A stretch of 64,000 nucleotides of DNA, from the NCBI GenBank assembly GCA_910578385.1, contig CAJTQV010000001.1:1-64000 (forward strand). The letters are read 5' to 3'. Numbering within the stretch: the first letter of the stretch is position 1; each line of letters begins with the position of its first letter. This DNA is from an uncultured Muribaculaceae bacterium (lineage in GTDB: Bacteria > Bacteroidota > Bacteroidia > Bacteroidales > Muribaculaceae). Below, piece by piece: positions 8,811 to 17,155 of the stretch. The notes under the pieces are model-generated. The model was not told the DNA's origin and ran no database searches. It saw nothing but the letters and a program-made list of their open reading frames with translations. Made by a program: the position numbers and the translations under genes.

Positions 8811-9140
8811 ATGGCAAATGAAGAAATTTTTGAAGATGATGAGTTCATCATTCATCTCACAATCGACGGTACGGCCTACGAAGAGGTAGAGGTAAAGGTA
8901 AGCGATCCCAACAAGACCATCCGTGATCAAATCTCAAGTATTGTGGCGGTGTTCGAGCTTCCAAGACTTGATAATGGGGGGACACCTATTCAGTATCTTC
9001 TGGGTCAGATTACAGAAGATGATGACGAACCTCTTATTCTTGAGTTTGAGGATGAGGAGGGACGCGAGCAGGCTCTGATTGATTACAATATCCAGCCCGG
9101 AGACCGGCTTCACCTCATATCTGTCCCGATTGCAGGATAA
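8811..9140 (+). CDS. Ubiquitin-like modifier protein (YukD/Ubl-like)
   Basis: 109 residues with a beta-grasp pattern: strand FIIHLTIDG (12-20), strand EEVEVKVSD, helix about 36-49, then IQYLLG (about 60-65), strand LILEFED, DYNIQPGDRLHLISVP and a C-terminal Ala-Gly. The DYNIxPGD-LHL stretch corresponds to the end of ubiquitin (DYNIQKESTLHLV). The chain ends exactly at Gly109, so the C-terminal glycine is free for adenylation by an E1 without a maturation cut. An E2 gene follows after 56 bases, and E1, JAB and RING genes are in the same array. It is expected to be a conjugated tag; its targets are unknown. EsaB/YukD-like non-conjugated proteins are an alternative fold match, but these lack an E2 partner. 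Confidence 0.8.
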   Translation: MANEEIFEDDEFIIHLTIDGTAYEEVEVKVSDPNKTIRDQISSIVAVFELPRLDNGGTPIQYLLGQITEDDDEPLILEFEDEEGREQALIDYNIQPGDRLHLISVPIAG

Positions 9141-9196
9141 GGATGGGGCAAGCGAACAGACTTTTGTAGAAGAGTCTTAGAAATATATATTACATT

Positions 9197-9868
9197 ATGA
9201 ACGAGGCTATAAGTAATTTCAACCAGAAAGAATTGTCAGGGCGTGACGCACGCTTATGGAAGGAGTGGCATGAACTGGATTCGCTTTGCAACAAACGCAA
9301 GGCGGCTGCGGAGAATCCCCGCAAACCCTCACTCTCCTATATCATACGTCGAAAGAATGTTATGGGACTTCCGACAGAATATGAGATTTGGTATCGTGTG
9401 AAATCAATTGTGGGTGTCGAGGAAACCCCGATTCCGCGTAAGCCGGTTTTTGGTTACCTGCATAAGATGAGCATTGTGCTTCCAAATAATTATCCTTCTG
9501 CCGATGGAAACCCGATATTCACTTTCAGAACTGATATCTGGCATCCGAATATAAGGTATTCAGGTAGTTTCAAAGGGCACGTCTGTCTGACCATCAAGGA
9601 AATGGGAGTGCTTGCTTCGTTGAAGGATCTTGTTCTAAGAGTGGAAAGATACCTCAAATATCAGCTTTATCATGCCCAGAACACATATCCTTATCCGGAA
9701 GACCAGAACGTTGCGGAATGGGTTCGCGAGGAGGGAGAACCGAACGGCTGGATACGTTTCGGTCAGGACATGTCGGATGATATGGGGCATACATCAGCTA
9801 CTGACAATTCCAGGGAAAGTGCCTTAACCGTAAAATCCTCTTCAAAGATTATAGCACGAAAAATATGA
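9197..9868 (+). CDS. E2-like ubiquitin-conjugating enzyme (UBC fold)
   Basis: 223 residues with an unusually clear UBC core at about 60-175: strand and turn LHKMSIVLPNNYP (88-100), NPIFTF, then DIWHPNI with HPN at 116-118, and the catalytic Cys130 in GHVCL, followed by a helix and NTYPYPED (about 162-169). This is the order of eukaryotic E2s (YP, HPN, active Cys). The protein is expected to accept the Ubl of the previous gene from the E1 at 17,156 as a thioester. The C-terminal tail of about 40 residues is Ser- and Asp-rich and may be disordered. Its stop overlaps the next ATG (ATGA), so translation is coupled to the secreted protein gene that follows. Confidence 0.88.
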   Translation: MNEAISNFNQKELSGRDARLWKEWHELDSLCNKRKAAAENPRKPSLSYIIRRKNVMGLPTEYEIWYRVKSIVGVEETPIPRKPVFGYLHKMSIVLPNNYPSADGNPIFTFRTDIWHPNIRYSGSFKGHVCLTIKEMGVLASLKDLVLRVERYLKYQLYHAQNTYPYPEDQNVAEWVREEGEPNGWIRFGQDMSDDMGHTSATDNSRESALTVKSSSKIIARKI

Positions 9869-10935
9869 TTAGAAGGATTATAGCAACAGTAATGAGCCTG
9901 ATTTGCCTTTGTTCAACATCTTGGGCAAATCAGGAAATTTCGGTTGCGCTCAATAGGAAAGACAACGTTTTCAGGGAAAATATCGCGTTTGCCTATCTTA
10001 CGTTTGAATTTAAATATTCTATAGGCAACAATGCAAAGGTGAATGTGATCGTCGAGAATACAACTCAAGATCCCCCGCTGGCAATATTGATGTTCCGGCG
10101 CCCGCAAGAAGAGAAGTATCTGAAAAAGGAGACACCTAAAATAGAGTTCGATAAAAAGTATCCGGGAGAGAAGGGTCAGCGGAGTGTCAGTGGTTTCAAG
10201 GCTGATTACAAGAACCTCGATATCGTCACTGCAGCAGAGTCGGATACGCTTTTCAGTATTGATGTCCCATTTACAAGCGATAAGGAGTTCACGCTGCCTC
10301 TTTATGTTGCCAAGTACAATCCGAAACAACTCTTCAAGAAAGGAAAGGACAAGATCTCGTATAAGATTCTGGAGGAACATATTTATAATATCAAGATTAA
10401 AGTTGTTGGCTGGAGTGAAGGCGATCCCGAATATGTCGGCATAAAGAAAAATGTCAAGAAACTCATTGACGATCTCAGTAGCACGAAATTTTGCAGGAAT
10501 TCCCGTCACAACCCGAGTCTCAAGAATCAACAGCGACCTTATCTGCAGACGAGAGACAGTCTTGTAAGGGTCATCAATTCTGTTCTTGAGGCAAATTATC
10601 ATTGGATGTCTACTGACGATTCCCATAAGGCATACAGCAGACTGCTCTCTGAACTCAACGGCATGGATTTAAGCCGTAATGTTTATGATTGCGGAGCCCA
10701 CAAGAAAAAGTCGAAAGGACATAGTTGTGCATATTGCAACTTGAATTCCAGGGATATATATCACAGACTTGACGATCTGTATCAGCAGCTTCACGCAGGT
10801 AAGATTCAAAAAGCTTACGCAATGAAAACTGCAAAAGCCCTGTATGGTTGCTATGCCCATAATAAAAAACGCAGCAAGGATTCATCCTATGACGCTAAAA
10901 TCTCAAGATTCTATAACAGCATTGTCAACTATTAA
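9865..10935 (+). CDS. Secreted protein of unknown function with Cys/His cluster
   Basis: 356 residues, not recognised. A signal peptide (about 1-21, ending STSWA) is followed by a beta-rich domain to about residue 190 that includes TLPLYVAKYNPK. The rest is helical, with a compact Cys/His cluster near 270-288 (CGAH, then CAYC) that looks able to bind zinc or form disulphides, and another Cys near 330. The motif LPLYVAKY resembles IPIYVAVY in the next gene, so the two may share a periplasmic domain. It overlaps the E2 gene by 4 bases and likely belongs to the envelope part of the system. Confidence 0.7.
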   Translation: MIRRIIATVMSLICLCSTSWANQEISVALNRKDNVFRENIAFAYLTFEFKYSIGNNAKVNVIVENTTQDPPLAILMFRRPQEEKYLKKETPKIEFDKKYPGEKGQRSVSGFKADYKNLDIVTAAESDTLFSIDVPFTSDKEFTLPLYVAKYNPKQLFKKGKDKISYKILEEHIYNIKIKVVGWSEGDPEYVGIKKNVKKLIDDLSSTKFCRNSRHNPSLKNQQRPYLQTRDSLVRVINSVLEANYHWMSTDDSHKAYSRLLSELNGMDLSRNVYDCGAHKKKSKGHSCAYCNLNSRDIYHRLDDLYQQLHAGKIQKAYAMKTAKALYGCYAHNKKRSKDSSYDAKISRFYNSIVNY

Positions 10936-10942
10936 GGATGCC

Positions 10943-12148
10943 ATGCGTGTGTGGTGGTTCTTTCTTGCCCTTATGTATTTGGGTGTCACTTCGGCGTATG
11001 CAAAGGAAATGCGTGATACCCTGTGGACCACACAGAATGATAAAATTATTCTGTCATACAATCTGATGTCGGATAATAATATCATGACTGTTGAATTTTC
11101 TCGTCCGCGTGTCATACCTTCATCCTCCCTGAACAGGGTGTGCAAAGGTGATATCGGTCGCATCAAAGTCGTTATGTTCGACCGAGTGGGTGATTTCGGT
11201 AATACCCGTTGGGGTGGTCTGACACCATCCGCTTTCATGATTCCGGGGGGAATGTCTTATGAACGCTCTTCGGATGGCTTCTATATCCTCGGAGAATCCG
11301 GGCCGGTCGAATTTGCAATTTGCGGACAGCCAGCCTCATCACTCATGATACCCATCTATGTGGCTGTTTATGACAAGAAGTTGAATTATAGAATTGTAGC
11401 TGCTTCTAAAAAAGCTCTGTCAGTCTCTGTTGCGAAGATTCCGAATAAAACTGTCCGCAGACCATCTGACAAACAACGGGGGGAGACTGAGAGAATTGCT
11501 GTAACATCCGCAGAGGAGATTGAATCGGGCAATACTGACATAACTGATGCTCTGAGTTCGATTGCCTTAGTGAGGGAGCTTCTCGAACGAGAGACAACTG
11601 TCCCTTTTTCACAGACTCTTCAGATGGAAATATATAATCTGCGAAACCTGAAAAATCAAATGGTAGATCCGGAAATCGTCGGTAAAATCAACGAGATGCT
11701 TCTTCTGTGTGATGAAAAGGAACGACAGCTAAAGGAAGCAATCGACCTGGCTTCTGCATCTGCGGCGGCAGAACAGCAGTCGCAGATTGACCGGCAGAAT
11801 CGTGAGGCTGAGGAGAAGAAAAAGGAAGCTGAGGAAAAGGAGCGTATGAGGGAGGAGAAGCAGCAGAAGCTGACTATGTGGATGATTATCGGAGGTGTTC
11901 TGTTGGCTGTTGCAGCGTTCATAGGGAATGCGGTTTTGAAGCATTCCCGTGATTTACGGAATCAGAAGAATATGATGCGGATGCAGGAGTCGCTTGCCAG
12001 ACAAGCTCAACATGAAGCATCGAGACGTTCACGTGAGATAGTTAGAAACAAAGTTCATAAGGGTGCAAACGATGGTAGGACTTGGATAAGGGAAAAAGTC
12101 ACTGACAACCATAAAAATAAGTACAATTCAAAGATTCGCTCGATATGA
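10943..12148 (+). CDS. Membrane-anchored coiled-coil protein of unknown function
   Basis: 401 residues from the ATG at 10943. A longer in-frame ORF from 10844 is rejected because it overlaps the previous gene and lacks a signal peptide, whereas 10943 follows TAAGGATGCC and begins a clear signal (RVWWFFLALMYLGVTSAYA). A periplasmic beta domain (about 25-165, with IPIYVAVYDKK) is followed by a long charged coiled coil (about 210-320, rich in Glu, Lys and Arg), one membrane helix (about 324-342) and a basic C-terminal tail of about 60 residues. A role bridging envelope and cytoplasm in the machine is plausible. T6SSiii TssO also has helix plus coiled coil, but I cannot claim homology. Confidence 0.7.
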   Translation: MRVWWFFLALMYLGVTSAYAKEMRDTLWTTQNDKIILSYNLMSDNNIMTVEFSRPRVIPSSSLNRVCKGDIGRIKVVMFDRVGDFGNTRWGGLTPSAFMIPGGMSYERSSDGFYILGESGPVEFAICGQPASSLMIPIYVAVYDKKLNYRIVAASKKALSVSVAKIPNKTVRRPSDKQRGETERIAVTSAEEIESGNTDITDALSSIALVRELLERETTVPFSQTLQMEIYNLRNLKNQMVDPEIVGKINEMLLLCDEKERQLKEAIDLASASAAAEQQSQIDRQNREAEEKKKEAEEKERMREEKQQKLTMWMIIGGVLLAVAAFIGNAVLKHSRDLRNQKNMMRMQESLARQAQHEASRRSREIVRNKVHKGANDGRTWIREKVTDNHKNKYNSKIRSI

Positions 12149-14004
12149 AGCATACAAATTATTTTCTCAGAATCATATCGTCCCTACTCATGTTGTCTTC
12201 GGGCATTTTCGCCATACATGGGGAAGAATCCGTAAAAGACGATGTGTCAGTTGTGTATGAGACTTTGGCCGATGGTTCCATCAGAGTCATGTATGCGGTC
12301 AACGAATCTTCAAACTCGATTCTGATATTGTTGGATGGTAATGAGGCCGTACGTCTGAACCGGGGTGATTCGGAACCTCAAAGTGCCAAAATAAATAAGA
12401 TAGCCCGCAATACGGTTAAATATGGCATTTCGAATGACGTGCTCGGGGTTTTGTGGAAAAGGAGTGCAGTTACGACTCAACCGGTTGTCGATGAGGCCTT
12501 GGCTGGTGTAGAGCCGACACCTCTCAGAGAGGAGAATAATTACTCTTCAGGGAAAGTTGGCAACCGGAAGACTCCCTCAGGTAAATCAGAAGATGGGTAT
12601 AATCGGCGAACAGTAGAGAAACGCGATGAGTCTAAATCTTTAGAAAACGAAGCAGGTACAATGCATGTCGACCGGGGAGACTCTTCCGGAACTGTACAGC
12701 AGGGAGAAGTGTTGCAGGGCAACGAGGGCACGTCTTTCCTGTCGCGGGAAACCTTGATGAATTATTTGATAATCGGTACTGTAGTTATTATCATTGTAAT
12801 TCTTATATTTCTGGCCATCAAGAAAAGAAGAGTTCCTGTCGCATCCGATAAGGCGGGGATGATTCCAGTGAAAGATAAGGAAATTAATGACCAATCGATT
12901 GTGGTCAGAAGGAGAACCACTTCAATCTTGAAGCGTCAGTCAATTGATGATGTGGTTGGAAATCCCGATTATCTCAAGATTAATGCTGCCGAATTTGTTA
13001 ATGACTCAGCGGTCAGGAATATTTATATTAAGAACACATGTATCAAGGAGGTCTATAATCTATATGCCCAAGATTTGAGAAACAGTGATAACCCTAAAGA
13101 GGATGGCTGTATGGTGTTGGGCCGTTGGGTGCACGACGAAGAGAATGGAACATATGATGTTTCTTTGGAGACTGTTGTTTTTCCCGGTGATGACGCTGTT
13201 TTCAAGGAATATGAACTCAACTTCGGCGGAAAGATAAAATTGCGTATTGCAGAGAAACTCCGGAAACTGCGCCGTGAGACCAATCTGCAGTATGATCTCG
13301 TGTGCTGGATACATTCCCATCCGGGACTCGGCGTGTTTTTCAGTAATTCTGACGACAGTGTACAGATGCAGCTCAGGCATTCTCAACATCCCAATTTTCT
13401 TGTTGCTTTTGTGGTGGATATTCTGACCGACGATCAGGAGTTGGGTATCTTTACGTTCCGGAAAGATGGCTCTATGAATTCCAAAGGAGATTTGACACGC
13501 TTGTATTCGTTGGAGGAAATGTTCAAATGGGCACTTGAAAGTGGACGGAGATTGTTTGACCCTGCCAACTGTTACAATCTACTGAACACTGCTGAAAAAC
13601 ATATCTTCTCCTGTGAGGGAATTGAACTGGACAACAGTTCGATAATCGATTTGGCAGGAATTGTGGCTGACGCTCAATCAGAAATAGCCGGGTGGGCAGT
13701 TGGAACGTCTGTTATGTGTGATGGCAAAAGGGAATATGTGGTGTCAAGCATAGTCAGGAACTCTGAAAGACCTGCCGTGGGTGTAATCGGAATCTTGGTT
13801 AATGTCTCCCACATGAGTCTCCCCACAATTCAGAGACTGGTGTCTGCTGAGATTGTGAAACCGGATTTTATCATGGCTTATTCCTCCCGTCAGGATTCTC
13901 TTACAATTATCCCCACAGTTGACGGGAAGCTTTTGGATGATGAAAAGTATTATGGAGAAGTTTCAATTGATGACTTAAAAATATGGACAAGAAGAAAACG
14001 CTGA
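12145..14004 (+). CDS. Membrane-anchored JAB/JAMM metallopeptidase (deubiquitinase-like)
   Basis: 619 residues: a signal peptide or first helix (about 6-27), a small extracytoplasmic region, a low-complexity linker (about 110-200), a membrane helix (206-226), then a cytoplasmic enzyme part. The JAMM zinc motif is intact: Glu319 in KEDGCMVLG and HSHPGLGVFFSNSD giving His390, His392, Ser400 and Asp403 (HxHx7SxxD). This family removes ubiquitin or Ubls by cutting isopeptide bonds. The C-terminal 130 residues may be a second, degenerate domain. The enzyme is therefore expected to be tethered at the inner membrane with its active site inside the cell, beside the secretion machine. It shares 22 bases with the next gene and overlaps the previous one by 4. 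Confidence 0.85.
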   Translation: MKHTNYFLRIISSLLMLSSGIFAIHGEESVKDDVSVVYETLADGSIRVMYAVNESSNSILILLDGNEAVRLNRGDSEPQSAKINKIARNTVKYGISNDVLGVLWKRSAVTTQPVVDEALAGVEPTPLREENNYSSGKVGNRKTPSGKSEDGYNRRTVEKRDESKSLENEAGTMHVDRGDSSGTVQQGEVLQGNEGTSFLSRETLMNYLIIGTVVIIIVILIFLAIKKRRVPVASDKAGMIPVKDKEINDQSIVVRRRTTSILKRQSIDDVVGNPDYLKINAAEFVNDSAVRNIYIKNTCIKEVYNLYAQDLRNSDNPKEDGCMVLGRWVHDEENGTYDVSLETVVFPGDDAVFKEYELNFGGKIKLRIAEKLRKLRRETNLQYDLVCWIHSHPGLGVFFSNSDDSVQMQLRHSQHPNFLVAFVVDILTDDQELGIFTFRKDGSMNSKGDLTRLYSLEEMFKWALESGRRLFDPANCYNLLNTAEKHIFSCEGIELDNSSIIDLAGIVADAQSEIAGWAVGTSVMCDGKREYVVSSIVRNSERPAVGVIGILVNVSHMSLPTIQRLVSAEIVKPDFIMAYSSRQDSLTIIPTVDGKLLDDEKYYGEVSIDDLKIWTRRKR

Positions 14005-16376
14005 GAGCATTTATATTACTGATTGCCTTCCTTATGGCGGCAGTTGCAGTGGCCGATATCATTACTCCTGCCGGACTGCAATTTTGCGACCGTTTCTATG
14101 CATATGGTGAGGGTAATGACACCATAAAGCTATATTTCAATGTTACTGCGTCCAATGGTAAAAGAATATCCGGATTGAGTCCTGAAAAATTCAATCAGAT
14201 GGCCTATTTTTATGAGGATGGCAATCTGATTGAGAATGGAAATATACGCCGGCTAAGTTCGGGTGTGAGAATTCCCAAGGAATTCACTTTCTCGATTCTG
14301 CTTGACAAGAGTATCCCGGTTGAAGGGAAACGGCAGATTCTTAAGTCTATCCGCCAGTTTGTCGGAATTGCTCCTGATTCCTGCGTCTTCATCTCCTTCT
14401 ATGGAGATGAGGTTTCCAACAGTATGTCGGTCTCCTTGAATAATTTTGGTACTCTCGAACAGGAGTTTCTCAAACCATCTTCTTCTAAGTTCTTTTACAG
14501 TGGAGTGCATTCGAAGCTTGCTGAGTTCTCAAAATCGTCTCCTGATTTCATGACGGAGATACAAGCTTCGGGTTATGCAGCCAATAGCTTGATCAGTACG
14601 AGAGCTGAGGCCAATCCCGGTAAGAATTATCTGATGGTCTTTGCTGAAGGAAGTCAGAGACCTGATGACGAACAGTTGGATTTTATTACTCTGACGGAAT
14701 ATCAATCTCAAAATTATAAAAGACTGCCAAAGGTTTATGCCTTCTATTATACTGCCGATGGTGCCGATACAAACATTGACATAACCCTTCAGGGTATCAC
14801 TCATCCCAAAGATAGTACGCGTGCCGAAATAAAAAGTCTTGCCGGTCAGGTCAAATCCTCTGTGAGCATGGACGAAGTACTCGCCTCCTTTCAGACGGTG
14901 ATTGAAAATGCTACATATGATTATGAGTTGGCTTATACAGCTACCTCCGATAAGACTTATTCGGGTAACATCAATTACACGGCAACCTGGGGGAAGGCAG
15001 AGATTGGAGAAGCAACCTTTACAATAGGCTCAGCTGAACGTCCCTGGCCGGAAAGAAAGCAAAATACCATCGGATTCATTCTTGAGTTCTTAATCGCGAT
15101 TCTGGCAGCCGCTGTCACATTCGTTTTCTTTTTTATGATTATGAAGGTGCTCGTACCATATTTGCGGTCAATAACGTTTAGATCGAAATACTACAAGAAG
15201 TATGAGCCGGAGGAGAATGTGCAGCGACGCATATGCCATTATTGTAAACAGGATTTGCGTCCCGGACAAGTCATTGTGACAAAGTGCAGGCATTGGATGC
15301 ATAAGCATTGCTGGGAAGAGAATGGTTACAAATGTGCTGAGTACGGGCAGAATTGCAAAACCGGCATACAGAATCACGTTGAATGGAAAGATTTGTTCAA
15401 GCTGAGTTCGTTAAAGGAATGTTCCCAGACTATTGCAGGGATACTTGCCGGACTCGTAAGCTGGATTATATATGAACTTCTGGGGCGCGGAGGATTCGGC
15501 TCTTTGTCGAGATTTATAGTAGGACTTGTGTTTGATGATGATGATTCAAGAGCGTTTATGATTGGCGACTGTGTGTCGCGTACATCCTCGTTTCTTATGA
15601 TCGGCCTGTTGCTCGGTTTCTTCATATCGGTTGTTTTTAGATATAAGGATGATATCCGAAATAAAAACTGGAAGATATGGCTTAAGATTCTTCTCTTGTC
15701 TCTGATGACGGGTCTTGTGGGAATGATGGCTTTCGCAATAGGTGCAGATTTTATGTGTCTGATGCTCGCATGGAGCGGGAAGACCTATATCCCGTGGTAT
15801 TGTTCCTTGCCCGCATACATTCTTTTCTCGGTTTGTGTCTCACTCGCATTGACAGTCAGATCGACTATTCCTGTCAGAAGCGCGCTTATCGGTGGAGGCG
15901 TTTCCGCTGTCATCGGTTTTCTGGTTTTGTATTTCACCAGTTTTGCAAGCGGGCGTTATGAATGGCTCAGCATGCTGCTCGATTTCATCATATATGGTGG
16001 TGGCCTTGGAGCCTCTCTTGTGACTGTCAGGATGCTTGCTGAAAAATATTTCCTTGTGATACAGAATGGTGTGAAGTCGGGTCAGAAAATACCCATTCAC
16101 AAATGGATGAATGCCACAGGAGGTGGCAATAAGGTGTCGATCGGTATGACCGGAGAGTGTGAGATTCAGATGAACTGGGAGAAAGGCAATAAAGTTGCCA
16201 AGGAACATGCTCGTCTATATGTTGATCAAGAGAAGAATTTACCTGTCATCAAGCCTTTGGCAACAGGTGTGCAATATAATTCACGAGCAGAGTTGCCGGT
16301 GAACCGTCCCGCTGTTCTCACAAATGGTGATACGTTTAGGATTGGCGACACCATCTTCAAATATGAGGAGGAATAA
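13983..16376 (+). CDS. Membrane protein with VWA-like, RING-H2-like and FHA-like domains
   Basis: 797 residues. A signal or first helix (about 6-24) leads to a periplasmic VWA-like domain (about 100-320) whose MIDAS reads DKSIP (108-112), so it is incomplete. After a helix (about 363-389) comes a cytoplasmic Cys/His set: Cys418, Cys421, Cys435, His437, His440, Cys443, Cys451, Cys458. This is the RING-H2 order (C-x2-C-x13-C-x-H-x2-H-x2-C-x7-C-x6-C). Several more helices follow (about 480-690). The last 90 residues look like an FHA domain (AKEHARLYVD, then NGDTFRIGDTIF), which would bind phosphothreonine. With E2 and Ubl in the same array it is a candidate membrane E3 ligase; FHA links it to the kinase at 24,355. 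RING function is inferred. Confidence 0.72.
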   Translation: MDKKKTLRAFILLIAFLMAAVAVADIITPAGLQFCDRFYAYGEGNDTIKLYFNVTASNGKRISGLSPEKFNQMAYFYEDGNLIENGNIRRLSSGVRIPKEFTFSILLDKSIPVEGKRQILKSIRQFVGIAPDSCVFISFYGDEVSNSMSVSLNNFGTLEQEFLKPSSSKFFYSGVHSKLAEFSKSSPDFMTEIQASGYAANSLISTRAEANPGKNYLMVFAEGSQRPDDEQLDFITLTEYQSQNYKRLPKVYAFYYTADGADTNIDITLQGITHPKDSTRAEIKSLAGQVKSSVSMDEVLASFQTVIENATYDYELAYTATSDKTYSGNINYTATWGKAEIGEATFTIGSAERPWPERKQNTIGFILEFLIAILAAAVTFVFFFMIMKVLVPYLRSITFRSKYYKKYEPEENVQRRICHYCKQDLRPGQVIVTKCRHWMHKHCWEENGYKCAEYGQNCKTGIQNHVEWKDLFKLSSLKECSQTIAGILAGLVSWIIYELLGRGGFGSLSRFIVGLVFDDDDSRAFMIGDCVSRTSSFLMIGLLLGFFISVVFRYKDDIRNKNWKIWLKILLLSLMTGLVGMMAFAIGADFMCLMLAWSGKTYIPWYCSLPAYILFSVCVSLALTVRSTIPVRSALIGGGVSAVIGFLVLYFTSFASGRYEWLSMLLDFIIYGGGLGASLVTVRMLAEKYFLVIQNGVKSGQKIPIHKWMNATGGGNKVSIGMTGECEIQMNWEKGNKVAKEHARLYVDQEKNLPVIKPLATGVQYNSRAELPVNRPAVLTNGDTFRIGDTIFKYEEE

Positions 16377-16412
16377 AAGTGTAAGGAGAAATAATATTTA
16401 CTAAGACAAAAT

Positions 16413-17144
16413 ATGACGATGAGAAAACTTGTGATCTTATGCGCCGCAATGTTAGGGATTGTTACTTGCATGGCTCAAACAGTAATTGACAACTTCAATG
16501 TCGGACCCTATATCGTAGACTATAATGGTCAGGGAGATGTGAAGTATCGTCTGCGCGACAACATAGACCTGTATGAGTTTTTCGAACTCAAGATGGATAC
16601 TACTGTTGTCGTGGAGACAAATGAGATTCCGATCAGTCACGCAATTGCAATTTCCGGCAATGTCGGGGCCAATCGGTTTGCTTCGAAAGAGATTGGCCTT
16701 GAGGGTGTCTGGAAGCAGCATCTGAATCGGAATCTCTATTTCAATGGAGGACTTTCACTATCTTTTGGCCTCACTAATTATGGGAAGAATGCGTCTGACC
16801 GTAGTATGATTGAAATAGGCGTTCCTCTTCAGTTGGAATTGGGAAAGCTGAATCACCAGAGTGCTTCATTATATGGAGCTGTGGGACTTACACCGGCTGC
16901 ATATGCTACTCTCAGCGCTGAGAACGTAGTTGACGGCGAGAGAACAGATGGAATTAAGAAATCAGGTTTTCTTATTGCCCCGAGTCTTGATTTCGGTGGC
17001 AACATTCCGGTGGGCTCTACAATATTGAGGATTGGAGTATATGCAAAATTCAAGGTGAACTGTACGCCTGGAGACTTTGATGTCTATACCAAGGGGGGTG
17101 CGGGTAGGATGTTCCTTGGTGCAAGAATTGGTTTTGTGCTCTGA
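16413..17144 (+). CDS. Outer-membrane beta-barrel protein of unknown family
   Basis: 243 residues with a signal peptide (about 1-21, ending TCMA) and alternating strand patterns to a C-terminal end of GARIGFVL, typical of small barrels. It begins 36 bases after the RING/FHA gene and ends 11 bases before the E1 gene. It could provide an outer-membrane anchor for the injection machine in place of the TssJ lipoprotein, which I cannot find here. A second possible start is the ATG at 16419. Function is not known. Confidence 0.7.
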   Translation: MTMRKLVILCAAMLGIVTCMAQTVIDNFNVGPYIVDYNGQGDVKYRLRDNIDLYEFFELKMDTTVVVETNEIPISHAIAISGNVGANRFASKEIGLEGVWKQHLNRNLYFNGGLSLSFGLTNYGKNASDRSMIEIGVPLQLELGKLNHQSASLYGAVGLTPAAYATLSAENVVDGERTDGIKKSGFLIAPSLDFGGNIPVGSTILRIGVYAKFKVNCTPGDFDVYTKGGAGRMFLGARIGFVL

Positions 17145-17155
17145 GCGGGTGAGCT

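Noticed and set aside
9913..10626. A 237-residue open frame opposite the secreted protein gene after E2
   Set aside because: No domain match, no upstream signals, and the plus-strand gene has a clear signal peptide and operon overlap.
10844..10942. Longer start for the coiled-coil membrane protein
   Set aside because: It overlaps the previous gene by 92 bases and hides the signal peptide; the ATG at 10943 has a ribosome site.
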